Assembly: GCF_900188445.1 (NCBI RefSeq) | Contig: NZ_FZOR01000007.1 | Location: 124,001-188,000, forward strand | Length of the DNA: 64,000 bases | Direction of reading: 5' to 3' | Source of the DNA: Actinomadura meyerae | GTDB lineage: Bacteria; Actinomycetota; Actinomycetes; Streptosporangiales; Streptosporangiaceae | Shown here: positions 25,409 to 33,208 of the stretch, piece by piece | Numbering within the stretch: the first letter of the stretch is position 1 | Layout: each line of letters opens with the position of its first letter | The notes under the pieces: generated by a model | Told to the model about the DNA's origin: nothing | Seen by the model: only the letters and a program-made list of their open reading frames with translations | Database searches by the model: none | Position numbers and translations under genes: made by a program

Positions 25409-26533
25409 CTAGTGGAGTGCGGTGTCTATGGCTTCGGGGGAGAGGATGTTGTCGAGGACCATCGCCGCGCAGCCCTTCAGGCCCGCCTGTTCGCCCAGGC
25501 GGCTCGGCTCTATGCGCAATGTGCGGGTCGCCAGGGCCGTGGAGCGCTGGTAGACGGTCTCGCGGAGGCCCGCGATCAGGGGTTCGTCGGCGCCGACCAG
25601 GTCGCCGCCGAGGACGACGACGGCGGGGTTCAGCAGGTTGACGGCGGTCGCGACGACCTCGCCGATGCGGCGGCCGGCGTCGCGCAGGAGGGCGACGGTC
25701 GCGGGGTCGCCGGAGCGGGCCAGCGCGGCGAGGGCGGGGAGGTCGTCGGCGGGCGAGCGGGCCAGGAGGGCGGTGCCGCCGGCGATGGCCTCGACGCAGT
25801 TGACGTTGCCGCAGCGGCAGGGCGCCTCCAGCGGCGACGGGACGGGCACGTGGCCGATCTCGCCGGCCGCGCCGAGGGCGCCGCGCTGGATGCGGCCGCC
25901 CGCGATGACGCCCGCGCCGATGCCGGTGGAGACCTTGACGAACAGCAGGTCGCCGACGCCGGGGTGGGCCTGGTGCTCGCCGAGCGCGGCGGCGTTGACC
26001 TCGTTGTCGAGGTAGGCGGGGACGCCGAAGCGGTCGGCGATGGGCGCGGCGATCTCCACGGCGTCCCAGCGGCCGGCGGCGTGCTCGACGGCATCGGGGA
26101 CGCCGAGGCCGACGCCCCGGAGCGACGCCTCGGCGACGCCCGACGAGGCGAGGAGGGCGGACCACTCGTCCAGGAGGCGGGGGAGGGTCTTGCCCGGGGA
26201 GGTCTCGGCCGGCGGCCCGTCGGCGCGGGCGATGATCGTCCCGGCGAGGTCGCAGACGGCGAGCTGGCCGCGCGACTGGCCGAGGTTCGCGACGAGGACG
26301 GCTCCGCCGGCGGCGTTGAACTCCAGCCGGGCCGGGGGGCGTCCGCCGGTGGACGGCCCGGTGGTGCGCTCCACCACGAGGCCGGCGGCGACGAGGGCCG
26401 CCACCCGGGACGCGACCGCGGGACGCGACAGCCCGGTGAGGCGGCCCAGGGCGGCGCGGGTGGCGACGCCGTCCTCGCGGATCAGGCTCAGCATGTCGCC
26501 GGCCGTGGACGGACGGGAGACGGGGCGGGGCAT
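25409..26533 (-). CDS. ROK-family transcriptional regulator
   Basis: 374 residues from the ATG at 26533 (an in-frame TTG four codons earlier is possible). Residues 1-70 hold a winged helix-turn-helix (RAALGRLTGLSRPAVASRVAAL). The rest is a ROK sugar-kinase-like domain with the zinc motif CRCGNVNCVE and VLGGDLVGADEP. It is divergent from edd-glk-eda, so it most likely represses the Entner-Doudoroff operon and responds to a sugar or sugar phosphate. An inverted repeat at 26587-26612 in the shared gap is a candidate binding site. Confidence 0.85.
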   Translation of the reverse strand: MPRPVSRPSTAGDMLSLIREDGVATRAALGRLTGLSRPAVASRVAALVAAGLVVERTTGPSTGGRPPARLEFNAAGGAVLVANLGQSRGQLAVCDLAGTIIARADGPPAETSPGKTLPRLLDEWSALLASSGVAEASLRGVGLGVPDAVEHAAGRWDAVEIAAPIADRFGVPAYLDNEVNAAALGEHQAHPGVGDLLFVKVSTGIGAGVIAGGRIQRGALGAAGEIGHVPVPSPLEAPCRCGNVNCVEAIAGGTALLARSPADDLPALAALARSGDPATVALLRDAGRRIGEVVATAVNLLNPAVVVLGGDLVGADEPLIAGLRETVYQRSTALATRTLRIEPSRLGEQAGLKGCAAMVLDNILSPEAIDTALH

Positions 26534-26586
26534 CCGGCCAGTCAAGCACGCGGGCGTTCAGTGCGTCTAGTTGGCGGAAGTTGCTG

Positions 26587-26612
26587 ACTTATGTCATTCA
26601 AACTTCATAAGT
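26587..26612. promoter_or_regulatory. Inverted repeat between ROK gene and edd
   Basis: ACTTATG and CATAAGT, perfect 7-base arms around 12 bases, lie in the AT-richer middle of the 148-base divergent gap. ROK repressors such as Mlc/NagC use AT-rich palindromes of similar span, so it is a plausible operator for the adjacent ROK protein. Confidence 0.45.
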
Positions 26613-26681
26613 GGGGTTGAACGGATGACCTATGTCCCGATAGCTTGGCGATCTAGAGTTCCCCCTGGTCTGGAGCGTCCC

Positions 26682-28493
26682 ATGCCCGTACATCCCGCGC
26701 TGGAGGCAGTGACCCGCCGTGTCGCCGAACGGAGCGCCGCCGCGCGCGGCGCGTACCTGAGCCGGATCCGCGACGCCCGGACGGAGGGTCCGGTGCGCGG
26801 CGGCATGGGCTGCGCGAACCTCGCGCACGGGTTCGCGGCGTGCGGCGTCCAGGACAAGCTGTGGCTTCGCGGCGACGTCACGCCCAACATCGCGATCGTG
26901 TCGGCGTACAACGACATGCTGTCGGCGCACCAGCCGCTCCAGGACTACCCGGACATCCTGAAGGGCGCGATCCGCGCGGCGGGCGGGACGGCGCAGTTCG
27001 CCGGGGGCGTGCCCGCGATGTGCGACGGCATCACGCAGGGCCGCGCGGGCATGGAGCTGTCGCTGTTCAGCCGGGACGTGGTGGCGATGGCGACGGCGGT
27101 GGCGCTGTCGCACGACATGTTCGACGGGGCCCTGCTGCTCGGCGTGTGCGACAAGATCGTGCCGGGGCTGGTGATCGGCGCCCTGTCGTTCGGGCACCTG
27201 CCGGTGATCCTGGTCCCGGCCGGGCCGATGGCGTCGGGGCTGCCGAACGGGGAGAAGGCGAAGGTCCGCAAGCGGTACGCGGCGGGGGAGATCGGCCGCG
27301 AGCAGCTCCTCGCCGCCGAGGCCGCGTCCTACCACTCGCCCGGCACGTGCACCTTCTACGGGACGGCGAACTCCAACCAGCTGCTCATGGAGGTCATGGG
27401 CCTGCACCTGCCGGGGGCGAGCTTCGTCCCGCCGGGCACCAAGCTGCGCGACGCGCTGACCGAGGCCGCCGGGCGCCGCATCCTGAAGCTGACGAACCTC
27501 GCCGAGGAGTACACGCCGATCGGCGAGCTGCTGGACGAGCGCGCGTTCGTCAACGGCATCGTGGCGCTGCTCGCCACCGGCGGCTCCACCAACCACACGC
27601 TGCACCTGGTCGCGATGGCCGCGGCCGCGGGCATCGAGCTGACCTGGGACGACTTCGACGAGCTGTCCAAGGTCACGCCGCTGCTGACCCGCCTCTACCC
27701 GAACGGCACCGCCGACGTGAACCACTTCCACGCCGCGGGCGGCACCGCGTTCCTCATCGGCGAGCTGATCGACGCGGGGCTCCTGCACGAGGACGCGCGG
27801 ACGGTCGGCGGCGACACCCTCGCCGCGTATCGGAACGTTCCCGAGTACGCGGCGGGCAAGGCCGAGTGGCGGAGCACCGTCACCGAGTCGGGCGACGTGA
27901 ACGTCCTGCGGCCCGTCGCGGCCCCGTTCGACACCCACGGCGGCCTGCACACCGTGCGCGGCAACCTGGGGCGGGCGGTCATCAAGGTGTCGGCGGTGAA
28001 GCCGGAGCACCGGACGATCGAGGCGCCCGCCCGCGTGTTCGACTCGCAGGAGCGGCTCCAGGAGGCGTTCGCCGCCGGGGAGCTCGACCGGGACGTGGTC
28101 GCCGTCGTCCGCAACCAGGGCCCGCGCGCGAACGGGATGCCGGAGCTGCACCGGCTGACCCCTCCGCTGTCGGTCCTGCAGGACCGCGGCCACCGGGTCG
28201 CCCTCGTCACGGACGGTCGTATGTCGGGCGCCTCTGGGGCGGTGCCCGCCGCGATCCACGTGTCGCCGGAAGCGGCCGCGGGCGGGCCGCTCGCCCGCGT
28301 CCGCGACGGCGACATCGTCCGGCTCGACGCGGACAGTGGCGTCCTGGAGGTCCTCGTCCCGGACGAGGAGTTCGCCGCGCGCGAGCCCGCGGCCCCGCCG
28401 CCCGGCCAGACCTACGGCACGGGACGCGAGCTGTTCCAGGCGTTCCGCGACGCGGTGGGGCCCGCCGAGCGGGGTGCGGGGGTCTTCACATGA
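26682..28493 (+). CDS. edd: 6-phosphogluconate dehydratase
   Basis: 603 residues, the same length as E. coli Edd. It dehydrates 6-phosphogluconate to 2-keto-3-deoxy-6-phosphogluconate, the first dedicated Entner-Doudoroff step. IlvD/Edd marks include [20 protein letters not shown] (iron-sulfur Cys), [14 protein letters not shown] (Cys), [10 protein letters not shown] and VTDGRMSG. The ATG at 26682 follows a GGAG and matches the family start; residues read further upstream do not. It is first in edd-glk-eda and faces a ROK regulator. Its TGA overlaps the first ATG of a tandem repeat leading to glk. Confidence 0.92.
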   Translation: MPVHPALEAVTRRVAERSAAARGAYLSRIRDARTEGPVRGGMGCANLAHGFAACGVQDKLWLRGDVTPNIAIVSAYNDMLSAHQPLQDYPDILKGAIRAAGGTAQFAGGVPAMCDGITQGRAGMELSLFSRDVVAMATAVALSHDMFDGALLLGVCDKIVPGLVIGALSFGHLPVILVPAGPMASGLPNGEKAKVRKRYAAGEIGREQLLAAEAASYHSPGTCTFYGTANSNQLLMEVMGLHLPGASFVPPGTKLRDALTEAAGRRILKLTNLAEEYTPIGELLDERAFVNGIVALLATGGSTNHTLHLVAMAAAAGIELTWDDFDELSKVTPLLTRLYPNGTADVNHFHAAGGTAFLIGELIDAGLLHEDARTVGGDTLAAYRNVPEYAAGKAEWRSTVTESGDVNVLRPVAAPFDTHGGLHTVRGNLGRAVIKVSAVKPEHRTIEAPARVFDSQERLQEAFAAGELDRDVVAVVRNQGPRANGMPELHRLTPPLSVLQDRGHRVALVTDGRMSGASGAVPAAIHVSPEAAAGGPLARVRDGDIVRLDADSGVLEVLVPDEEFAAREPAAPPPGQTYGTGRELFQAFRDAVGPAERGAGVFT

Positions 28494-28649
28494 GCGGAGC
28501 GAACCGGGGGGTGTGGGGGGTCGCCCCCCACGGGAGGCAGGCATGAGCGGAGCGAACCGGGGGGTGTGGGGGGTCGCCCCCCCACGGGAGGCAGGCATGA
28601 GCGGAGCGAACCGGGGGGTGTGGGGGGTCGCCCCCCACGGGAGGCAGGC
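28490..28649 (+). repeat. Three tandem 53/54-bp repeats carrying start codons, between edd and glk
   Basis: Copies start at ATG 28490 (53 bp), 28543 (54 bp) and 28597 (53 bp), and a fourth ATG at 28650 is the glk start. Each unit has ATGAGCGGAGCGAACC, a G6-TCG-C6 self-complementary stretch (C7 in copy 2) and GGGAGGCAGGC just before the next ATG. Copy 1 encodes an 18-residue peptide ([18 protein letters not shown]) whose TGA overlaps the ATG of copy 2. The extra C makes copy 2 read through into copy 3, giving 36 residues that end in a TGA overlapping the glk ATG. The edd TGA overlaps the first ATG in the same way. Apart from one C the copies are identical, so the expansion is recent. Confidence 0.9.
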
Positions 28650-29624
28650 ATGAGCGGGGTGTGGCTGGTCGCGGACGTCGGGGGGACGAACGCGCGGTTC
28701 GCGCTGCTCGACGGGCCGGGCGGCGTCCCGTCCGAGGTGAGATCGCTGCCCACCGCCGGGTATCCGGGGCTCGCCGAGGCGGCCGCCGCGTATCTCGCCG
28801 CGGTCGGGGTGCGGCCGTCCGCCGCGTGCCTGGCGGTGGCGGGGCCCGTCGGCGGCGGGACGTACCACCTGACCAACGCGGGCTGGCCGCGGGGCAGTGT
28901 GGAGGAGGTGCGCGCCCATCTCGGCGTGCCGCACCTCGACGTCATCAACGACTTCGAGGCGCTCGCCCTGTCCCTGCCGCGCCTCGGCCCGGACGACCTG
29001 GTCGCCGTCGGCGGGCGTGCTCCCGCGCCCGCCGGTGCGGCGCCGCTCGCGGTGGTCGGTCCCGGCACGGGGCTCGGCGTCGCCGGGCTCGTCCCGACGC
29101 CGCACGGCTGGGTGCCGGTGCCCGGGGAGGGCGGGCAGGTCGATGTCCCGGCCGCGACCGACCGGGAGATCGAGGTGGCGCGGCTGCTGCGCGCCGAGAA
29201 GGGCGCGGCCACCGCCGAGTACCTGCTGTCCGGTGCGGGCCTCGCCAGGATCCACCGGTACCTGTCGGTGCTGGACGGCGCGCCGGCCGCCGGCCTCACC
29301 GCGCGGGAGATCACCGAGCGCCGCGACGACGACCCGCGCCGCGTCGAGGCGCTGCGGATGTTCTGCGCGCTGCTCGGCTCGCTCGCCGGGAACGCCGCCC
29401 TCACGCTCGGCGCCCGCGGCGGCGTCCTCCTCGGCGGCGGGATCCTGCCGCGCATCGTGGACGTCCTGCACGCCAGCGAGTTCCGCGCCCGCTTCGAGGG
29501 GAAGCCCCCCGTCGAGGACTACGTGCGCGCCATCCCGACCGCCCTCATCGTCCACCCCGGCCCGGCCCTGGTCGGCGCCGCCGTCCGGCTCGCGCAGAGC
29601 CTGCCCGACATGGAGCCCGCATGA
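28650..29624 (+). CDS. glk: Glucokinase (bacterial Glk type, not ROK)
   Basis: 324 residues. It phosphorylates glucose to glucose 6-phosphate. Markers: DVGGTNARFALL phosphate loop near residue 9, catalytic VINDFEALA and GPGTGLG near residue 130. This is the proteobacterial-type Glk family; actinomycete glucose kinases are mostly ROK type, so transfer with edd/eda is possible. The start is fixed by homology and by GGGAGGCAGGC upstream; the same leader is repeated three times in front. It overlaps eda by four bases. Confidence 0.9.
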   Translation: MSGVWLVADVGGTNARFALLDGPGGVPSEVRSLPTAGYPGLAEAAAAYLAAVGVRPSAACLAVAGPVGGGTYHLTNAGWPRGSVEEVRAHLGVPHLDVINDFEALALSLPRLGPDDLVAVGGRAPAPAGAAPLAVVGPGTGLGVAGLVPTPHGWVPVPGEGGQVDVPAATDREIEVARLLRAEKGAATAEYLLSGAGLARIHRYLSVLDGAPAAGLTAREITERRDDDPRRVEALRMFCALLGSLAGNAALTLGARGGVLLGGGILPRIVDVLHASEFRARFEGKPPVEDYVRAIPTALIVHPGPALVGAAVRLAQSLPDMEPA

Positions 29625-30241
29625 CCGCCGAAGAGCTGCTCGACCTCGCCCCCGTGATCCCGGTCGTGGTGCTGGACGACGCCGGGGCCGCCGTCCCGCT
29701 GGCCCGTGCCCTGGTCGAGGGCGGGCTGCCGGTGATCGAGGTGACGCTGCGCACCCCGGCCGCCCTGGCGGCGATCACCCGGATCGCCGCCGAGGTGCCG
29801 GACGCCGTGGTCGGCGCCGGTACCGTCGTCCGGCCCGAGGACGCCGAGCGCTCGGCCGCGGCCGGGGCCCGGTTCCTGGTCAGCCCCGGCTGCACGCCCC
29901 GGCTCCAGGCGGCGATGGCCGCGACGGGCCTGCCGTTCCTGCCGGGCGTCGCGACCGCCTCGGAGGCGATCGCGCTGCTGGAGGGCGGGATCACGGCGAT
30001 GAAGTTCTTCCCCGCCGAGGCCGCGGGCGGCACCGCCTACCTGAAGTCGCTCGCCGGGCCGCTGCCGGGGATCCGGTTCTGCCCGACCGGCGGGATCGGC
30101 CCGGGGAACGCCGCCGAGTACCTGGCGCTGAAGAACGTCGGCTGCGTCGGCGGCTCCTGGCTGACCCCGGCGGACGCCGTCCGCGACGGCGACTGGGACC
30201 GCGTCCGCAAGCTCGCCGCCGAGGCGGCCGCTCTGCGGTGA
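29621..30241 (+). CDS. eda: 2-keto-3-deoxy-6-phosphogluconate aldolase
   Basis: 206-residue class I aldolase. It splits KDPG into pyruvate and glyceraldehyde 3-phosphate, the final Entner-Doudoroff step. Active-site residues are in place: Glu40 in VIEVTLRT, Arg44 and the Schiff-base Lys128 in MKFFPAE, with a PTGGIG phosphate site. The ATG overlaps the glk stop (ATGA). The first oxidative steps (zwf, pgl) are not in this window. Confidence 0.92.
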   Translation: MTAEELLDLAPVIPVVVLDDAGAAVPLARALVEGGLPVIEVTLRTPAALAAITRIAAEVPDAVVGAGTVVRPEDAERSAAAGARFLVSPGCTPRLQAAMAATGLPFLPGVATASEAIALLEGGITAMKFFPAEAAGGTAYLKSLAGPLPGIRFCPTGGIGPGNAAEYLALKNVGCVGGSWLTPADAVRDGDWDRVRKLAAEAAALR

Positions 30242-30276
30242 TGTCACGTTCGAGGCGGGTATCCCGTCTCGAGGAC

Positions 30277-30660
30277 ATGAACACCACTGAGACGCTGGAG
30301 AGCCTGAGGAAGCAGCGGACCGTCCTGCTGACCTCCTACCGCAAGAACGGGATGCCGGTCGGGACGCCCGTCAACATCGTCGTGGACGGCGACCACGCCT
30401 ACTTCCGCACCTACGACAAGGCGGTCAAGACCAAGCGGCTGGCGCGCAACCCGGAGGTGGAGATCGCTCCGAGCACCTTCAAGGGGAAGCCCACCGGCCC
30501 GGCGGTGCACGGCCGCGTCCGGCTGCTCACCGAGGAGGAGGCGCGGCCCATCCGGCGGCTGCTGGCCCGCAAGCACCCGTTCCTGCAGGGGTTCGCGGTG
30601 CCGCTCTTCCACCGGATGAAGCACTACCGGACGCTCCATTACGAGGTGACGCTCGGCTAG
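30277..30660 (+). CDS. PPOX-class F420-dependent oxidoreductase
   Basis: 127-residue split-barrel flavin/F420-binding protein. The order of RTVLLTSYRKNGMPVGTPV, YFRTYDKAVKTKRLARNP and GKPTGPAVHGRVRLL is that of the small F420-dependent PPOX group of actinomycetes. It is likely a cytoplasmic reductase of unknown substrate. The ATG at 30277 is taken although an open frame extends to 30241; no strong ribosome binding site. Its end overlaps a small gene on the opposite strand by four bases. Confidence 0.82.
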   Translation: MNTTETLESLRKQRTVLLTSYRKNGMPVGTPVNIVVDGDHAYFRTYDKAVKTKRLARNPEVEIAPSTFKGKPTGPAVHGRVRLLTEEEARPIRRLLARKHPFLQGFAVPLFHRMKHYRTLHYEVTLG

Positions 30661-30821
30661 CGGCGGTCGCCGGCGGCGTGCGGGCAGGGGCCCGCGGTCA
30701 GGCGCGGCGCGTCCCCGTGCGGGACGAGGTCCATGCGCAGCCGGCCGCATTCGCAGCGCGTCCAGAGGACGACGCCCTCGCTGGTGATGTGGCGGGACAC
30801 GAGAGTGCTGTGCTGAGTCAT
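30657..30821 (-). CDS. Small Cys-containing hypothetical protein (54 aa)
   Basis: 54 residues beginning MTQHSTLVSRHITSEGVVLW and containing a TRCECGRLRMDL segment, then a PCPH near the C terminus. The CxC and CPH pair could hold a zinc ion. It is divergent from the LysR gene with a 73-base gap and convergent with the PPOX gene (stops overlap by four bases). The compact arrangement and sensible composition support a real gene. Function unknown. Confidence 0.6.
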   Translation of the reverse strand: MTQHSTLVSRHITSEGVVLWTRCECGRLRMDLVPHGDAPRLTAGPCPHAAGDRR

Positions 30822-30894
30822 GACTGCAGTCTGCAACCGGACGAATGTTGGCGTCCATTTCAGATTTGCTCAGTAGATCGTGCAATATGGTTGC

Positions 30895-31830
30895 ATGATT
30901 GATCTGCGGCGCCTGCACATGCTCCGGCTCGTTCACCAGTACGGCACGGTCACCTCGGCGGCGGAGGCGCTGCACCTCACGCCCTCGGCGGTGTCGCACC
31001 AGCTGCGCGAGTTGTCGCGGGAGCTGAAGGTGCCGCTCCTGGAGCCGCAGGGCCGCAAGGTCCGGCTGACTCCGGCCGCGCACCTGCTGATCGGGCACGC
31101 GGACGGCCTGCTGGCCCGGTGGGAGGAGGCCCTCGCAGAGCTGGAGTCGCACCGCGCGGGCGCCACCGGGCCCCTGCGGATGTGCGGGTTCACGACGGCG
31201 GTGGGCGGGCTCATCGCCCCCGCCGCCGGCGCGCTGACCCGCGAGGACCCCGGCCTCGCGATCGAGGTCCGCGAGTGCGACACCGAGGTGGCCCTCGGCC
31301 TGCTCGCCGCCGGGGAGACCGACATCGCGGTCATCGAGCCCACCCCGGACATGCCGCCGCCCGACGACCCGCGCTTCGACCGCGCACCGCTGCTGGAGGA
31401 GGCGCTCGACCTCATCGTCCCCGCCGGGCATCCGCTCGCGCTGCGGCCGCCGGGCCGCGTCCGGCTGGAGGACGCCGCCGCGGAGACGTGGATCAGCGTC
31501 GCCCCCGAGGTCTGCGTCCACCAGCAGCAGGTCATGGCGCACTGCACCGCCGCCGGGTTCGTGCCCCGGTTCGCGCACCACGCCACGTCCTGGTCGGTGA
31601 TCTGGTCGCTCGTCGCGAACGGCCTCGGGGTGTCGCTGGTGCCGCGGCTGGCGGACGGGCCGTCCGACCAGCCGGTGGTGCGGGTCCCGCTGACCGGCGA
31701 CGGCGTCCCGAAGCGGCGGGTGCTGACGTGCGTGCGCCGGGGCAGCCGCGAGCACCCGATGATCGCCCGCGGCCTGCGCGCCCTCCGCGGCGCCGTCCCC
31801 GGCCGCTGCACCTCGCCCGTCGCGGCCTGA
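30895..31830 (+). CDS. LysR-family transcriptional regulator
   Basis: 311 residues. The N-terminal helix-turn-helix spans about residues 2-60 (RRLHMLRLVHQYGTVTSAAEALHLTPSAVSHQLREL), followed by a periplasmic-binding-like effector domain. The ATG at 30895 opens the conserved domain. LysR proteins usually control a divergent neighbour, here the 54-residue gene 73 bases away. The ligand is not known. Confidence 0.87.
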   Translation: MIDLRRLHMLRLVHQYGTVTSAAEALHLTPSAVSHQLRELSRELKVPLLEPQGRKVRLTPAAHLLIGHADGLLARWEEALAELESHRAGATGPLRMCGFTTAVGGLIAPAAGALTREDPGLAIEVRECDTEVALGLLAAGETDIAVIEPTPDMPPPDDPRFDRAPLLEEALDLIVPAGHPLALRPPGRVRLEDAAAETWISVAPEVCVHQQQVMAHCTAAGFVPRFAHHATSWSVIWSLVANGLGVSLVPRLADGPSDQPVVRVPLTGDGVPKRRVLTCVRRGSREHPMIARGLRALRGAVPGRCTSPVAA

Positions 31831-31861
31831 AGCCCGCCGCCCCGTCAGGCCCGCCGCCCCG

Positions 31862-32341
31862 TCAGGCCTGCGGTGACCGGTGCCGCGAGCGGTGCACGCC
31901 GAAGGCGAGCAGCGCCGCGCGGATCACCCAGACCGCCAGCGCGATCTGCAGGACGACCAGGACCGCCGTCCCCGGCCCGGAGGTGAAGGCGAGCACCAGG
32001 AACACCGCGAACAGCAGCGGGAACGCCGGGAAGCGCGGCCCGTGCCGGTGCCGGGCGGCGAGGTGCCGGTGATGGTGCCGCCATGCGGGGTGCCCCGGGC
32101 CGCCGAACGCCATCGGGGCCGCCCGCGCGAACTCGGGTTCGGGTTCGGGCAGGCCGGTGGGCGCCGGCAGGTCCTTGACCAGGGTGCGCAGGTCGCCGCG
32201 CGTCTTGGCGGTCAGCACGGTCTCCAGCCGCTCGTCCAGCTCGGTGCGGTCGAGCCGGCCCGCGGCGAAGTGGTCGTGCAGGGCCACCATGACGGCGTCG
32301 CGCTCGGCGTCGCCGATGCGGATCTCGTCCCGATGCGCCAT
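31862..32341 (-). CDS. DUF1707 (SHOCT-like) membrane protein
   Basis: 159 residues. The first 55 residues are a clear DUF1707 domain (RIGDAERDAVMVALHDHFAAGRLDRTELDERL), a His-rich linker follows, and then two membrane spans. It starts two bases after the PadR gene stop, so they form an operon and may both respond to envelope state. The function of DUF1707 proteins is not established. Confidence 0.82.
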   Translation of the reverse strand: MAHRDEIRIGDAERDAVMVALHDHFAAGRLDRTELDERLETVLTAKTRGDLRTLVKDLPAPTGLPEPEPEFARAAPMAFGGPGHPAWRHHHRHLAARHRHGPRFPAFPLLFAVFLVLAFTSGPGTAVLVVLQIALAVWVIRAALLAFGVHRSRHRSPQA

Positions 32342-32343
32342 CT

Positions 32344-33003
32344 CTACTCCTCGTCACCGGCGGCCGTCGGCCCCGGGTCGTCGTCGTTGCCGTCGAGGTC
32401 GTCGGCCAGGATCCGGTACAGGCCGCGGCGCGCGTCCGCCAGCACGTCGGCGGCCTGGGCGACCTGGCCGGGCGAGCCGGAGTGGACGATCTGCATCACC
32501 GCGGCCCCCGTCTGCGCGGCCTGCTTGAACAGCTCGGGGACGCCCTCCCCGAAGTCGGGCGTCATCTCCGCCCACGGCTCGGCGAGCCGGTCGGCGTTCT
32601 CCTCGGTGTAGGCGCGGCCCTCGTCGGTGAGGCGGAAGGTCCGGCGGCCGCCGCTCTCGTCGCCGGCGATCAGGCCCTCGTCGGCGAGCTGCTGCAGCGC
32701 CGGGTAGACCGCGCCGGGGCTCGGCTTCCACGCGCCGCCGCTGCGCTCGTTGATCTCCTGGATGATCTGGTAGCCGTTGCGCGGCTCCTCGGCCAGCAGC
32801 ACGAGGATCGCCGCGCGGACGTTGCCCTTGCGCGCCTTGCCGCCGCGGCCCCACGGGCCGCCGCGCCCGCGCGCCCACGGCGGGCGCGGGCCGGGGCCGT
32901 GGCCGCCGAACGGGCCGGGCCCCCAGGGGGCGCCGCCGAAGAGCGCGCCGAAGTTCGGGAGGTCACCGCGCCCCCAGGGGCCGTGTCCGTGCATGTGTCC
33001 CAT
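32344..33003 (-). CDS. PadR-family transcriptional regulator
   Basis: 219 residues. The first 60 are Gly/Pro/Trp/His-rich and disordered. The PadR winged helix follows from about residue 62 (RAAILVLLAEEPRNGYQIIQEI, PGAVYPALQQLADEGLI), with a C-terminal dimer helix. The ATG at 33003 follows AAGGTGGTG; the frame stays open upstream but without family sequence. A CGATATATCG palindrome 52 bases upstream is a likely autoregulatory site. Confidence 0.87.
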   Translation of the reverse strand: MGHMHGHGPWGRGDLPNFGALFGGAPWGPGPFGGHGPGPRPPWARGRGGPWGRGGKARKGNVRAAILVLLAEEPRNGYQIIQEINERSGGAWKPSPGAVYPALQQLADEGLIAGDESGGRRTFRLTDEGRAYTEENADRLAEPWAEMTPDFGEGVPELFKQAAQTGAAVMQIVHSGSPGQVAQAADVLADARRGLYRILADDLDGNDDDPGPTAAGDEE

Positions 33004-33054
33004 GTTCTGACACCACCTTCTGAGATCTCTCTCTGATCCCTCGCGATACGACAA

Positions 33055-33064
33055 CGATATATCG
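33055..33064. promoter_or_regulatory. CGATATATCG palindrome upstream of padR gene
   Basis: A perfect 10-base AT-centred palindrome, unusual in this GC-rich DNA, 52 bases upstream of the PadR-family start. PadR proteins often bind palindromes with TATA-like centres, so it is probably the operator. Confidence 0.5.
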
Positions 33065-33208
33065 AAGACGTTCGGTTGAGCCAGAGGGTTCCCGAAGATT
33101 CCGGCGGGCGGGCATGCTTTCGCCGCGAGCGAACCGGGCATGATCTCCGATACCGGCCACTGCCGTCTGATTCCGCGATACCTGGGTAGCACCCGGCCGA
33201 GGGGGACG

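Noticed and set aside
28490..28649. CRISPR-like interpretation of the three 53/54-bp repeats
   Set aside because: There are no spacers; the units are directly tandem and carry start codons and ribosome binding sites.
26598..29555. Long minus-strand frame opposite edd and glk
   Set aside because: Low-complexity Arg/Pro/His sequence, antisense to well-identified enzymes.
33127..33138. GAGCGAACCGGG, shared with the edd-glk repeat unit
   Set aside because: Only 12 bases match and the surrounding sequence differs; probably chance.
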